DNA of 64,000 nucleotides from Sipunculus nudus (lineage: Eukaryota > Annelida > Sipuncula > Golfingiida > Sipunculidae), in the NCBI GenBank assembly GCA_026874595.1, contig CM049308.1:12790001-12854000 (forward strand). Direction: 5' to 3'. This document shows positions 45,770 to 58,663 of this stretch, in pieces (position 1 is the first letter of the stretch; each line of letters starts with the position of its first letter). The notes beneath the pieces were generated by a model that was not told the DNA's origin, did no database searches, and saw nothing but the letters and a program-made list of their open reading frames with translations. The position numbers and the translations under genes are program-made.

Positions 45770-48420
45770 GCATGGTGTTATTTTGAATATGTGACATTCT
45801 TTCCATCAATACAAGATTCTTATATCATCAGTAACTGCAAGTTAATTTCCTGTTATTATACACTAACAAATTCCTTTTCTATTTTTCTTTAATTTGTCAT
45901 TAAAACCCATAAAAATTTATTAATTTATTGTTAATTGTTATGTTGTTGGTCAAAACTACTAGATGAGTTGGGTTGGACACCTGGATCAACTGTGGCTGTT
46001 CATAAGCTGCCTGGCTGCCCCAGTGTATGTCTCGCCTCAAGTAAGCATAATTTGCTGAAAGTTCAAATGGGTCAAAATACAGGTGACTCAAGAGGGGCTA
46101 GAGAGAGCCAAGGTCTGACATGGTATCATAAAAACAGTAATGAAAGCTACAATTTTTGGCCAATTTCTTTCAGCTTTCTAAACTACAAAGCTGAAATCCT
46201 TATGTGTGCATGATATGAAATTATATCAACAGTGTTCACTGGAAACAAATGTGCCATGGTCAAAGTTGGGCAAAATTTAAGGTACTAATTTTATATTTAT
46301 ACTAATAATTTATAAAATTTGAAAAATTCAGAACTAATTTGGGGTATTCAATTGAATCTTGATTAAATAATGTTACATCCCTGACAAAAAATCTCTAGCT
46401 TCAGCAATCCCCTTGTTTAGGGAGAAAATATATTTCTTGATTTTTTACAAAGTGCATTATGTTTGGGCCCAAAACTTGAAACAATTACGCAATACTGACA
46501 TCATTTTTGGCATGTGCATAGAGAATGTATAGAAAAATATGTATATTATATATGATTACAGTCTGATCAGTGGTTTTGATATTAGGCAGTCTTGAAAAGT
46601 AACAATGGGTTTTTAATAGAAAAATTAAGTTTTTCATTAATATCTCGAAGGTATTAAGTCCTAGTGACCTAATTCTTCGCATGGTAGGGGATTTTGGAAA
46701 CATCTAATTGTATACCAAAGATTCTTACATCATCAGTAACTGCAAGTTAATTTTCTGTTACTCATCAACTAACAAATTCCTTTTCTCTTAGTTTTTCTTT
46801 AATTTGTTATAATAAACCAATACAAGATTATTAATTTATTGTTTATTGTTATGTTGTTTTTCAAAACAACTACTAGATGAGTTGGGTTTGACATCTGGAT
46901 TAACTGTCGCTGGGCATTAGCTGCCTGGCTGCCCCAGTGTATGCTTCGCTCAAGCATGCATAATCTGATGAAAGGTCAACAAGGTCAACATACAGGTAAC
47001 TGAAGAGGAGCTGGATTAAGCCTGGGTCTGACATGGTCTCATAAAAACATTAATAAAAGCTACAGTATTTGGCCAATTTCTTTCAGCTTTCTAAACTACA
47101 AAGATGAAATCCACTGGTCGTCTTTTCTCCTGGTACTAGTGGTAGATGGCTGCCTAGTCCTGGTTGACGAGTGATCTTGTCCCAGCGCAGGCATGTCTTC
47201 TCAAACAATGACCTGGACTGCTATTGGCCGGTACTTACTTCCGGTTTGCAGTGCATTATGGTTGCCCCAGATCTTTCTTAATATAATATTTAATGGAGTT
47301 TTCAGTCCAGTTAGAATACGGATGGGGATGTATGTAACATATATTTACTAATCGTGACCCTTCTTGTCAAAGTGAGGTCATCTGTAATCATTATTCAAAA
47401 TCTAGCGACCTTGAACTTCAACCCTCTTGTAAGCAGTGCCGCCATATTGGATATTCGCCCTCTCCTACAGTTAATTCAGCGTCTTCACGAACTGGTTATA
47501 CTGCAGATAAAATTAAACTACTTGTTTCAAATGAATCTGCTTATTTAGCAAGGTCCTCACGCTGCCGGCTATGGGTTTCCATACATTAAGAGTACCAGAT
47601 TTCCCAGAACACAGTGTTACCTTAATTACTGCACAGCGCCGCCGTACTAATAACGATGTCAGCCCTCCAAGTATTCTCACTATTTGTCGGTATAGTTTTT
47701 AACTCTGATTTGGTTATCATGCATTACCTTCTTTTCAACCAGGCAGGTCTTGGGCTTTAAATATTTGTGTATATACTAGTATTGTCCCCCCCCCCCCCCT
47801 CCAGTATCGTTCCTTTTATTGGCGCCCAACAAACAAAACACTGATGGTGAGGTGAGCATAAAATTATTATCTGCTTGGGGCAGAGTAATTGTATATGTGT
47901 GCATGATATGAAAATTATATCAACAGTGCTCTCAGGAAACAAACGTGCCATGGTCAAAATTTAAGGTACTAATTTTATATTTATACTAATAACTTATAAA
48001 ATTTGAAAAATTCAGAACTAATTTTTGGTATTCAATTGAATCTTGATTAAATAATGTTACATCCCTGACAAAAAATCTCTAGCCTCAGCAATCCTCTTGT
48101 TAAGGGAGTAAATATATTTCTTGATTTTTTAAAAAGTGCATTATGTTTGGGCCTATAACTTAAGACAATTACGCAATACTGACATCATTTCTTGCATGTG
48201 CATAGCGAATGTATAGAAAAATATATATATTATATATGATCAAAGTCAGATCAGCGGTTTTGATATTAGGCAGTCTTTAAGTGTAACAATGGGTTTTTAA
48301 TGGAAAAATGAAGTTTTTCATTAATATTTCGAAGGAATTAAGTCCTAGTGATAAAATTCTTGGCATGGAAGGGGATTTTGGAGACATCTTACTGCATGCT
48401 AAATTTAAGGAACTTAGAGC
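45770..48420. repeat. Tandem duplication of a ~940-bp block, second copy interrupted
   Basis: 45770-46712 recurs as 46717-47112 plus 47895-48420. The shared parts include 'ctgcctggctgccccagtgtatg' fragments (46008, 46921) and 'gtgtgcatgatatgaaa' (46204, 47898). About 780 bp (47113-47894) without a counterpart split the second copy; they look like an insertion of unknown type. No gene seen. Confidence 0.7.
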
Positions 48421-50000
48421 TGAAGCTGGGGAGCTGAGCTCTAACAAACTGCATAACATTAGCTTGATGTAAACTTGATGTGACATGGTGCTTGAAAACT
48501 TGGTTAAAATCTACAGTTTTTGATCAACTGGTTTCAAATTTTTGGTGTTAACAGACAAAATACTAACAAAAACATGCTGTGAAAATGCTGGCATGTACAT
48601 AGGAACTATATGGAGGAATATTTATGGTAAATATGAAGAAAACCAGAAGAGTGGTTTTGATATTATGCAGTCCTGAAGTGTGAAAATAGATTTCTAATAA
48701 AAAAATTGAGGTTTTTCCTTAATATCTTAAAGGAACAAAGTCCTATTGACCCAATTTTCGGCATGGTAGGAGATTTTTGGGACATTTAACTGTATGGCAA
48801 ATTTCAGATTCGTAGGTCCAATGGTGTCGAAACGTGCCAGTCTTACGGACGGACAGCTCGACAGACAGACGGACGGACGATGGACAATGGACCACGACTA
48901 TAGCTAAAAATCAATAACTTGCCTAATTTTCAAGCTTTTATTTTCAAATTTCAGATTTAAACAAATTAAATACATATGTTAACAAGCTGTGAAAATTAAA
49001 TTAATTGTATTTACAGGAAAAAAACATGCTATGATCAAAGTTGGGCAAAATTTAAGGTACTGATTTTATTTTAATGTTAATATCTTAAAAATTTACAAAA
49101 TTCAGATCTAATTTTGGGTAAACAATTGAATCTTAATCAAACAAAGTTAAATACTTGGGAAAATAGTCCCTAGTTTCAAAATTTTTCATGTTAAGTGAGT
49201 AAATATTTTTCCTGATCTTTTTACAAAGTCTATTAATTTCTGGCATGTATATAGAAAATATATAGGAGATTACTTCTTGTAAATATTAAGAAAAGTGGTT
49301 TTGATATTAGGTGGTCCTGAAGTGTGTTAATAAGTTTTTAATGTAAACTTGAGGTTTTTCCTAAATATCTCAAAGGAACAAAGTCATAATGACCCAATTT
49401 TTGGTATGGTAGGAGATTTTGGGGACATCTAACATTATGCCGAATTTTGGATTCGTAGGTCTAACGGTTTCAAAACGTGCCTGTCTAACGGATGGACAGA
49501 CGGACGGACAATGGACCACGACTATAGCTCAGATGACTTATAGTCAGCTGAGCTAAAAATGGGGAATTTATGCTAATTTTACTTTATTTTTCACTTTTTC
49601 AAAGTCTACTCTTTTTTTTCTCCAGAGCACTTACTCTTTTTGTAGATCATTATAAACCTTTAACAGTCCACGCAGCCATTCCTCAGAAACCTAACAAATG
49701 AAGTTCCATTACATGGTTTTTAGATCCTTAAAAGTCGTGAATAATGGAATTTAAAAATTCAGTACTTCATTTTTAGACAAATACTTTTTCAATAGAAAGT
49801 GGATGTTTTTCCTTAATTTCTTGAAGTTAGTAATCCAATTTATAAGTTTGGCAGAGGAATTTAAGGACATGTATCAGCATGTCCAATTTTTGATTTGCAA
49901 GTCGAACCATTTCAAAATGTGCCAGGCTACCAAGGAATGGATGGTCAAGGACAGGATCATCACTATAGCACAGATGACTTTAGTCATCTGAGCTAAAAAC
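47895..50000 (-). repeat. Inverted AGCTCAGCTGAC-family copies (second subtype)
   Basis: Three right-hand ends on + read '..accacgactatagct..' at about 48890 and 49516, and a diverged '...gtcatctgagctaaaaa' at 49980-49998. The copy ending at 49556 carries the full hairpin 'agctcagatgacttatagtcagctgagct' in pieces (49528-49555). Interior sequence matches 543-825 and 30545-31200 in reverse. Confidence 0.75.
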
Positions 50001-51587
50001 TGAAATATATAAATAAAAACTTTCTGTCAAACATAATAAACTTTATTACATTATATTTCACAACTGTTTGGAATAATCCCAAAAGTTATCACATTGTGAC
50101 TGCAATATATCACACTTATAACACAATTTCTGCCTTCTTGCCAACCAGGCACTTTTACACATTATGAGATATATGAAAATAAAAGGACCATAGATCTGAC
50201 AAAGAAAGCCATACTGTTACATTTAACACTATTTAGTACCAAAACAAGATAAAATGATTACTTGTTAAACTCAATGCAATGTGGATTTGGATTCCACAAT
50301 GCTACAAATATTACTGATTCGAGATTGCTTAATGAATATTGATTTTAAAAAGTTGCTCGTAATAATAAATGCATTAAAAACAGAAATCGTGTTTTAAATT
50401 ACAAATATTTTCCAGTAAATTTTCAGTGTATGAAGATATCCAATAATACCACCTAGTGTAAAGTTATGAAATCTTAAGTGAACCATAAACAAATTTTACT
50501 GAATGAAATAAATAACGCTGGCCCATTTAATAGTCTGAAACATATTTAACACTGGCAACAGTCTGCAACATTGAAAACTTTGTCAGTCAAGAATATTTGC
50601 CTATTCATGTCAACACCCCAAATTTAAGCATTATTTTCAAGTTCACAATATTATGATCACGAGCAAATGGACATATCAGGGCTTTCCCCAGTAAAGGCAA
50701 CACAGCCACCAGCAGCAGCATGGTATAATAAAGTGACCTTTTGTGTCGGGGCAGGATTGAGGCCCAGCAATTTACCCCGTTATGGAAAAGATAGATATCT
50801 GTATTCACATATTAGTTTATGTGTTTACAAATACATATAGACTGTTATGCTACCACTCTGAATTTTATGCAAGAAAGTATAAAATTCTTCGACCAAAAAA
50901 TATTAAAAAGTATGAAAAGGTATATACAATGCCAAATTCTGTGATTTCCTGCTATTGTGCTTGTTTAGGATACTTCCAAAACAAGATTCTCATATTTCCA
51001 GCCACTATTTGCTAACGCTAGCAAGTTCACAGCACTAGATGCTCAATGAAATCCCAGTAACAGGTGCACAATTATGAAACATGGAGAGTGCTTATCTATT
51101 TCTTGCACCAAGTTTTGAAATAAATGTGAAAAAAAGTGACAAAATTGTTAATACCTGAAAAAAGGCACTTTAAAAAAAGTGTAAACTGAATTTTCTCAAA
51201 AAAGTATAATGCTCTTAAAAAATATTTAGTGGCAGCAATGATACTGCTATTCAGCCTGTATGTATAAACCAAAATGACTATTTTAGGATTTCTGAAATAA
51301 TATTTTTACAACAACAGACCCAGTATCCAACTTGCTGAACTTTAAATGGCTGGTCCAGCTAATATTTCAGCTGGTCAGCACAGCCTTGGGGAAAACCCTG
51401 TATGTACCAGTGTATACAAAGTATACCTGTACCAGTGTACAGATTCTTGTATTGGTTCTTCTTAGTGCTGACTTCTGGCTCTGTAACAGGGCCAGCTACA
51501 TGTTACACATACTGCTGTGTATTCAAGAAGCACATTGACTAGCAGTGAATGACAGCAGAGTCCTCTAGATGGCGCTAGCAGCTTTAG
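50001..51587 (-). other. Likely 3' UTR of PPP2R3C and flanking DNA
   Basis: Downstream of the distal stop codon. No ORF or repeat border of note. The AATAAA complement at 50042-50047 may mark the transcript end. Confidence 0.4.
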
Positions 51588-51699
51588 TTAGACTTCAGCT
51601 TCCTCTGCTGCCGTTTCAGCCACCAGCATCTCGCGGTTCTCGTAAGTCCAGAATCCATTGAGATCTATTAGAATGCTCACTACAGTATCTCCCTGCCCG
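51588..51699 (-). CDS. PPP2R3C: PPP2R3C last exon, distal version (a)
   Basis: Acceptor 'tcttctaacag', enters in phase 2, 36 codons plus TAA. It encodes GQGDTVVSILIDLNGFWTYE and ends NREMLVAETAAEEAEV. It is the closer of the two versions to the usual family C-terminus (GDTV, NGFWTYE). A possible AATAAA on - is at 50047-50042, which would make a UTR of about 1.5 kb. Confidence 0.92.
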
Positions 51700-54600
51700 C
51701 TGTTAGAAGACAAAACAGGAAGCAAACTGTACAGTTACAGAACACCACACCAAGCTCAACCTGTAGTATTATATAAGCTTTAAACCCATGCGTGTCTGTA
51801 TATGTGAACATTGCTTGCATCATTCTACAGAAGACTAAATTGCAAGCTTGATCAACTGTATAGTGTCCCTGCAGGTGTCACTGAACCAGAAAGTAACAGC
51901 GACCCCTCAAAAGACAACCTTCCTGGAGGATATAGTGATTTATAGAAGTGATTTTGTGTGCATTTGTCATGTATATACCTTACACCTGTCCCTTGCACTT
52001 TGTTTGACACATATACAAACTCACATGGGTTTTAAGCCAGCACATCAGACCAAAGCTCAGGTGACAACAGAGGTATTATGGGCAACTGTTAAAAATAAGC
52101 TCTATTCAAAAACTTTAAATGCACACACAAAAATTGCCGGATACAATTTTAATGGTAAGAACAAAATTCAGCAATGTATACCAAGTTTTTCCCAGGCTTT
52201 ATGAACCTTGTCAAGACATCAAGTGATTTTTCTCTTTTCTGCTTTTTGCCCATGATGGTTTTGTCTGTGTTCCCCCTCCCCAAAATACTGACAGATAACA
52301 GTCCTACAAAGATTATGCTTTATCTCAACAATCATTTAAATAATTAATTGGAAGAAATTATCATAAAATTGAAAGTAAACAGGAAAATTCAGAAAAGATA
52401 TAGCATTTGGATTAAACTATAGATATTTATCCACATTTAAACATCAACTGCAGATGATGATATTGCAGGAAATATTTCCATGGCATAATTCATTAGTTAA
52501 CAGTAACCCATTATGGAGGACAGAAATTTAATACTCGGGCTTCTTTTTGTTTTAGCCATCCTTTCCTTAACCTCTGATACTGTCAAGGTGTAAGCTTGGT
52601 CTGAGCTGAGGTGACCCACATGGAAAGCAGTGTGTATGGTTAATACACTACACCACCCACACCACAAATACTGAGGTTAAACAAAAATAAGTCCCCTCAC
52701 CCATACAGAAGCACCATAAAAATGTAGGCAATCTAAATTGCTATGACTACCAGGTGAGATCATCTAAATCTTATGTTTCATTATTGGGTGTTTAATTTTG
52801 GCAGATGCTCTGACAGTTTCCATTATCATAGTTTTTGTGTACTGTGATGGTTTTAGGTTGGTGGTTTGGGTTTCTCAAGTCAGTGCACTAATACATCACA
52901 AAAAAAGTCAAACATCACATCACTATTATCATATGTTTCTGGAGTAACTGACTGGTTGTGAAGAAAGCCAACATCCTGCTACAGAGACACAATTTGGGGA
53001 AATGAAAAAGCAAATAGAGTAGGTTCCCTTGCATTGTCCTAGAATGCAATCTCTATATATACAATTTTAGGCAGCCTGAGCAATAAATAAGTTAAACCTC
53101 TTTTCCAGCATGTACTGTAACAATACCAAGTCTCTACAGTGCTGTTTGCTTTGGTTTCCTGGCAAGAGGTTGGATTAATCAGCTTGCACATAATGCAGTG
53201 AAAAATGTCCGCCATACAAAATCTGTGATAGGCTGATCTGAACAAATCACAGGAGTAGGTTTTGGCTGCTGACACCTAACAAAATAAAAGATTTCACAAG
53301 AGAGCAGGAAGAACTGAAAAACTACTTAAATATCACAGTCCTGCTTTTACTGGCTGAGTTGGGCCAGGAAGACTGCCTTGTTATTTCCAACTTGAAGTGG
53401 TAAATCATAATTATAAGTGTGCCAAGGCAACTACACCCTTTGTGTAGCCATGTATCTTGAATGAATTGCAAACAGGGATTTGACTGGCATCATGTTGCAT
53501 CATATGTATTATGTATTTCAGTGGAAGATATCCTTGCTTCCGACTACTGATTTTTTTGTCAGATACCATCTCAGGCAGGGGTTAGTCCAGAGCATTGTAA
53601 AATGCACTGGCTGGTCCCTGTCATGGAGGTTTGTAGACAATTGTAACTTATTTAAAGCCCTACAGCATGACTAATAATTTGACTCCTCTTGTATTTCCAC
53701 TTGGGACCCACAAAATCCAACCCTGATGGATTTCAGATTCCTGTATTCAAGTTTACATAATATCAGGAATCTACATCAGTAAAAAGTGGACTATGAGAAA
53801 AGGACCAATGAGTAAAACTAGTGTATAAATATAATCTTAAACAAAAAGTGTCTTCACAGCATGTTCAGCACCACATGGATGTATTATTGGCAATGTTTCC
53901 TCAAGGAACTTCTATCCCTATTTAAACATATGTTGGAAATGGTTCCTCAAGGTAACATAATTTTTGGTATCATATTTGAGGTTTAATAAACATTTAAATG
54001 TATAATTAATTATTATACATTTAAATGTGTCTCTGGGAGAGTTAACCAGTAATTGTTTAGAGAAATACTGCGATGGTTGAAAGGCTATAATTGAAGAAAA
54101 CTTCAATTTCTTACAGATTAAAATAGCTGTAATATTAAATGGTTATATACATGTATAAGCGGAGTACATGTTTAAATATTCTTTTATGTTTCACTTGGTA
54201 AAACTTTCAACCCCTTTTGATACATGTTCACCACTAAAATATTATCTCTAGAATATAAAAGCAATTTATACAAACTAATGCTCTGGGTCATCTTAACTTG
54301 GCAGCTTGTTAGGTCGCAGGCTTCTTTTGTAGGAAGTCACTAGTCTTGACTACTGATACTGAAGTAATGCACACAGATTATTTTCTTCTATAATAAACTG
54401 CTTCTATTTTTTAAAGGATTTTTGAGAGATAGAATTTCTGTTCACATGTTTATTACATGGTTTGTGATGAAAAGTTTTTAAATTTAATTTACTTTGTGTT
54501 AATTTATTTTTTCACTGTTGATTAAAATATAGTAAAGTAGAGGGTGGTAAAACAGAGCACTGGGTTTTATACCTACTACAAAGTTCACAGCTACATCCAC

Positions 54601-57600
54601 CACCAACTAGAGACCCATCATGTTTGATATAATGAGGCACTACCAGAAAACACACTAATGTAAAAGTCTAAACGAAGCCGAAAATAAATATAGTTACCAG
54701 GCAACTATACCCAATCACAATCTTTAAAACCATGATGAGAAGTGGTTACTTTCTGTAGTTCATTTATTGTACAACTGGAATGAACCACTGAATACACTAC
54801 ATGAAAAAAAGGGTTAATATATACAAAGAGCAGTGGTTTAGTAGAGCAAAGGAGTACACCACCTATCAAGATATAAATAGAAGGTTCCCAGTCTATATAT
54901 TTACACCAAAAAGTGCAAGTAAGCAGAAAACTACAGGAGACAGTATTTAACCATGGATGCTAAGCACTTGTGTATCTTCCCTGGGGTCAGGTACAATCAC
55001 CTCCCGATTTTCGTAAGTCCAGAAGGAATTCAAGTCTATCAGAATGCTGACCACAATGTCGCCATGGTTACTGTCAACAAAAACAACATGGAACACAAGA
55101 ATTCAATAGCAGCACAACTTGCAGTAACTTAAATTGGTGGCTATTTCAGACACAGTTTAGTTGTACAACACAGGAAACAGGGTACAATAATGGAGTCAAA
55201 AACTATTCTGGCGACTCACAAACAGTGAACAAAATCCAAACAGCGCATGATTTATTTCACTTGAATGGATTTACATCAGTCAGGTGCAACTGTGTTTATT
55301 CTTAAATTATAACTTTCTGCAAGGAAATGCCTGATGTTTTTAGTGGGTTTATTTTTTTTTGTTCATATTTAAAATATAAGTAAGTGTCAAGATTTTCACC
55401 AACTCTGGGATCCTGGATGAACCAGTTAAAATCTCCATATGGATCTAGATACAGAAGTAGGTTAACAGCACTTTTTTCTAACAATTTACCACTCTTGTTC
55501 CATAATTTTTATGGCCTTTCCTTTCAGCATTATTATTAATTAAAACAAGAAATTATTGGATATTTTCTATTCTTTCACACAGCTGAGTGGTAGACCTTGG
55601 CAGACAAGTGTTTCTCTAATTACCATTGATTTAACAGATTTCTGAGAAATTGAATTACCACTTTTCATTGATAAATTTTGTCTTGTGTAAGATCTCACTG
55701 TTATTTATATAATTACTTTGAATAAAATAGAAGAACATTCATGGTTCTTAAATTTATCCTTTTTTCCTTCTTCTTATGACCCTTAAAAAGCTAAGATACA
55801 GGTAGCTCCCTAGAGCCACAGTATATAGTTACAGCAAGCAGCAAAGGAAATGTCTTTTACATAAACATCACTTAAGCTATTCCAATACAACACCATTACC
55901 ATACACTTTATATCAAAGACACTATCTGTCACAATATAAAGCAACAACAACAATTAAGGAATGAAATAATCAAAACATTTAAATATTCATTAAAATATCT
56001 TTATAACTCTAAATTATACCTTAATCAAATCAGTCTAAAAGTAGCAAAACTGGATTACACCTTCCATGGGAATCTTAGCAGGTGGTTGTGTAACATTGAT
56101 TTTATATAAACCTACTTAACTGACCAACCAGGTAACCTGTAAATAACTACTTGACAATGGGATCACAGTTATACTTAAACCTTTAAAGGACCAGTCAGAA
56201 CAATAATCCCTGCTGCTACCCACCTGTACATGAGTGAACCTTTTGGGATCAGTCAGGACAATTTCTGCTGCTACCCACCTGTACATGAGGTCACTAAAAG
56301 TGATCCATAAAAGGATCAGTCAGGACAATTTCTGCTGCTACCCACCTGTACATGAGGTCACTAAAAGTAATCCTTAAAGGATCAGTCAGGACAATTTCTG
56401 CTGCTACTCACCTGTACATGAGGTCACTAAGAGTCATGCTTTCATGAAAAGTCAGGACAATTTCTGTCTCTACCCACCTGTACATGAGGTCACTAAGAGT
56501 CATGCTTTCAGGATCAGTCAGGACAATTTTTGCTGCTACCCACCAGTACATGAGGTCACTGAGAGTCATGCTTTCAGGATCAGTCAGGACAATTTCTGCT
56601 GCTACCCACCTGTACATGAGGTCACTAAGAGTCATGCTTTCAGGATCAGTCAGGACAATTTCTGTTGCTACCCACCTGTACATGAGGTCACTAAGAGTCA
56701 TGCTTTCAGGATCAGTCAGGACAATTTCTGTTGCTACCCACCTGTACATCAGGTCACTGAGATTCATGCTTTCAGGATCAATCAGGAAAATAACACCTGC
56801 TACTCCCCACCTGTACATGAGGTCACTGAGAGTAATTCTTTCAGGATCAGTCAGGACAAATTCTGCTGCTACCCACCAGTACATGAGGTCACTAAGAGTC
56901 ATGCTTTCAGGATCAGTCAGGACAATTTCTGCTGCTACCCACCTGTACATGAGGTCACTGAGAGTCATGCTTTCAGGATCAGTCAGGACAATAACACCTG
57001 CTACTCCCCACCTGTACATGAGGTCACTAAGAGTGATTCTTTCAGGATCAGTCAGGACAAATTCTGCTGCTACCCACCTGAAGATGAGGTCACTAAGAGT
57101 CATGCTTTCAGGATCAGTCAGGATGATTTTTGCTGCTACCCACCTGTACATGAGGTCACTAAGAGTGATTCTTTCAGGATCAGTCAGGACAAGTTCTGTT
57201 GCTACCCACCTGTACATGAGGTCACTAAGAGTCATGCTTTCAGGATCAGTCAGGACAAATTCTGCTGCTACCCACCTGTAGATGAGGTCACTAAGAGTCA
57301 TGCTTTCAAGATCAGTCAGGTTGATTTTTGCTGCTACCCACCTGTACATGAGGTCACTAAGAGTGATTCTTTCAGGATCAGTCAGGACAAATTCTGCTGC
57401 TACCCACCTGTAGATGAAGTCACTAAGAGTCATGCTTTCAGGATCAGTCAGGATGATTTTTGCTGCTATCCACCTGAACATGAGGTCACTGAGAGTCATG
57501 CTTTCAGGATCAGTCAGGACAATAACACCTGCTACTCCCCACCTGTACATGAGGTCACTAAGAGTGATGCTTCAGGATCAGTCAGGACAAATTCTGCTGC

Positions 57601-58577
57601 TACCCACCTGTACATGAGGTCACTAAGAGTCATGCTTTCAAGATCAGTCAGGATGATTTTTGCTGCTACCCACCTGTACATGAGGTCACTAAGAGTGATT
57701 CTTTCAGGATCAGTCAGGACAAATTCTGCTGCTACCCAATGTACATGAAGTCACTGAGTCATGCTTTCAGGATCAGTCAGGACAAATTCTGCTGCTACCC
57801 ACCTGTACATGAGGTCACTGAGAGTGATCCTGACAGGATCAGTCAGGGCAATATTTCATGCTGCCACCCTTCTAATCAAGATTTTTAGAGATCACCGAGT
57901 GGTCCTTCAGGGATCAGTCAGGACAATTTCTGCTGCTATCTACCTGTACATAAAGTCACTGACATTGATGATAAAGAGATCAGTCAGGTTATATGTGGTT
58001 TATGTACATACTTTTACCTATCTGACTATTGGTCATCGAATGTGATCTTGAGGGGAATGGTTTTGAGGTCACAGAGTGTGTTCCTTAATGCACCAGTCAA
58101 GTCATAAATTCCTGCAAATTATCAACCAGGCTATTAGGTGTGATCTATAAATAATATATCAGTCAGGTCATGTTACCTACCTGGCTATGAGGTCACTGAG
58201 TGTGATCCTGAAGGGATCAGCAGGTTTAACCATGTCAAATATCTCATCCTTGACATCCTGAAATGACACGGGCTCCTGGCCATGCAGCTTCATCTGTTCC
58301 TGGATCGCCTGGAATCACAGATTTACAGAACATCTTTCACTCTACACTAAAACATGAACTTAATTTTCTGGTATTTTTAGGGCTGAGCTTTTCTATTCAC
58401 ATGTGGAAGTATGATTTCGCTGCGAGTCTGACCATTGGAGAATTAGCGCTATATAATTACTGTATATTATTATTATTATGACAGTGTTATAGTCAACATC
58501 CGATTTGGTGGTGGATTTCCATCAAGTTTGTACTATTTTCCTGTGTTTTAACCACTGGTTAAAGTCTTCACAAAAAG

Positions 58578-58663
<86 letters not shown>

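Noticed and set aside
56408-57748. Long open frames on both strands (380 and 434 codons) as a repeat-protein gene
   Set aside because: The 66-bp unit is a multiple of three, so any stop-free unit gives long frames. The units derive from a PPP2R3C exon end and contain splice donors, and no promoter or flanking exon supports a separate gene.
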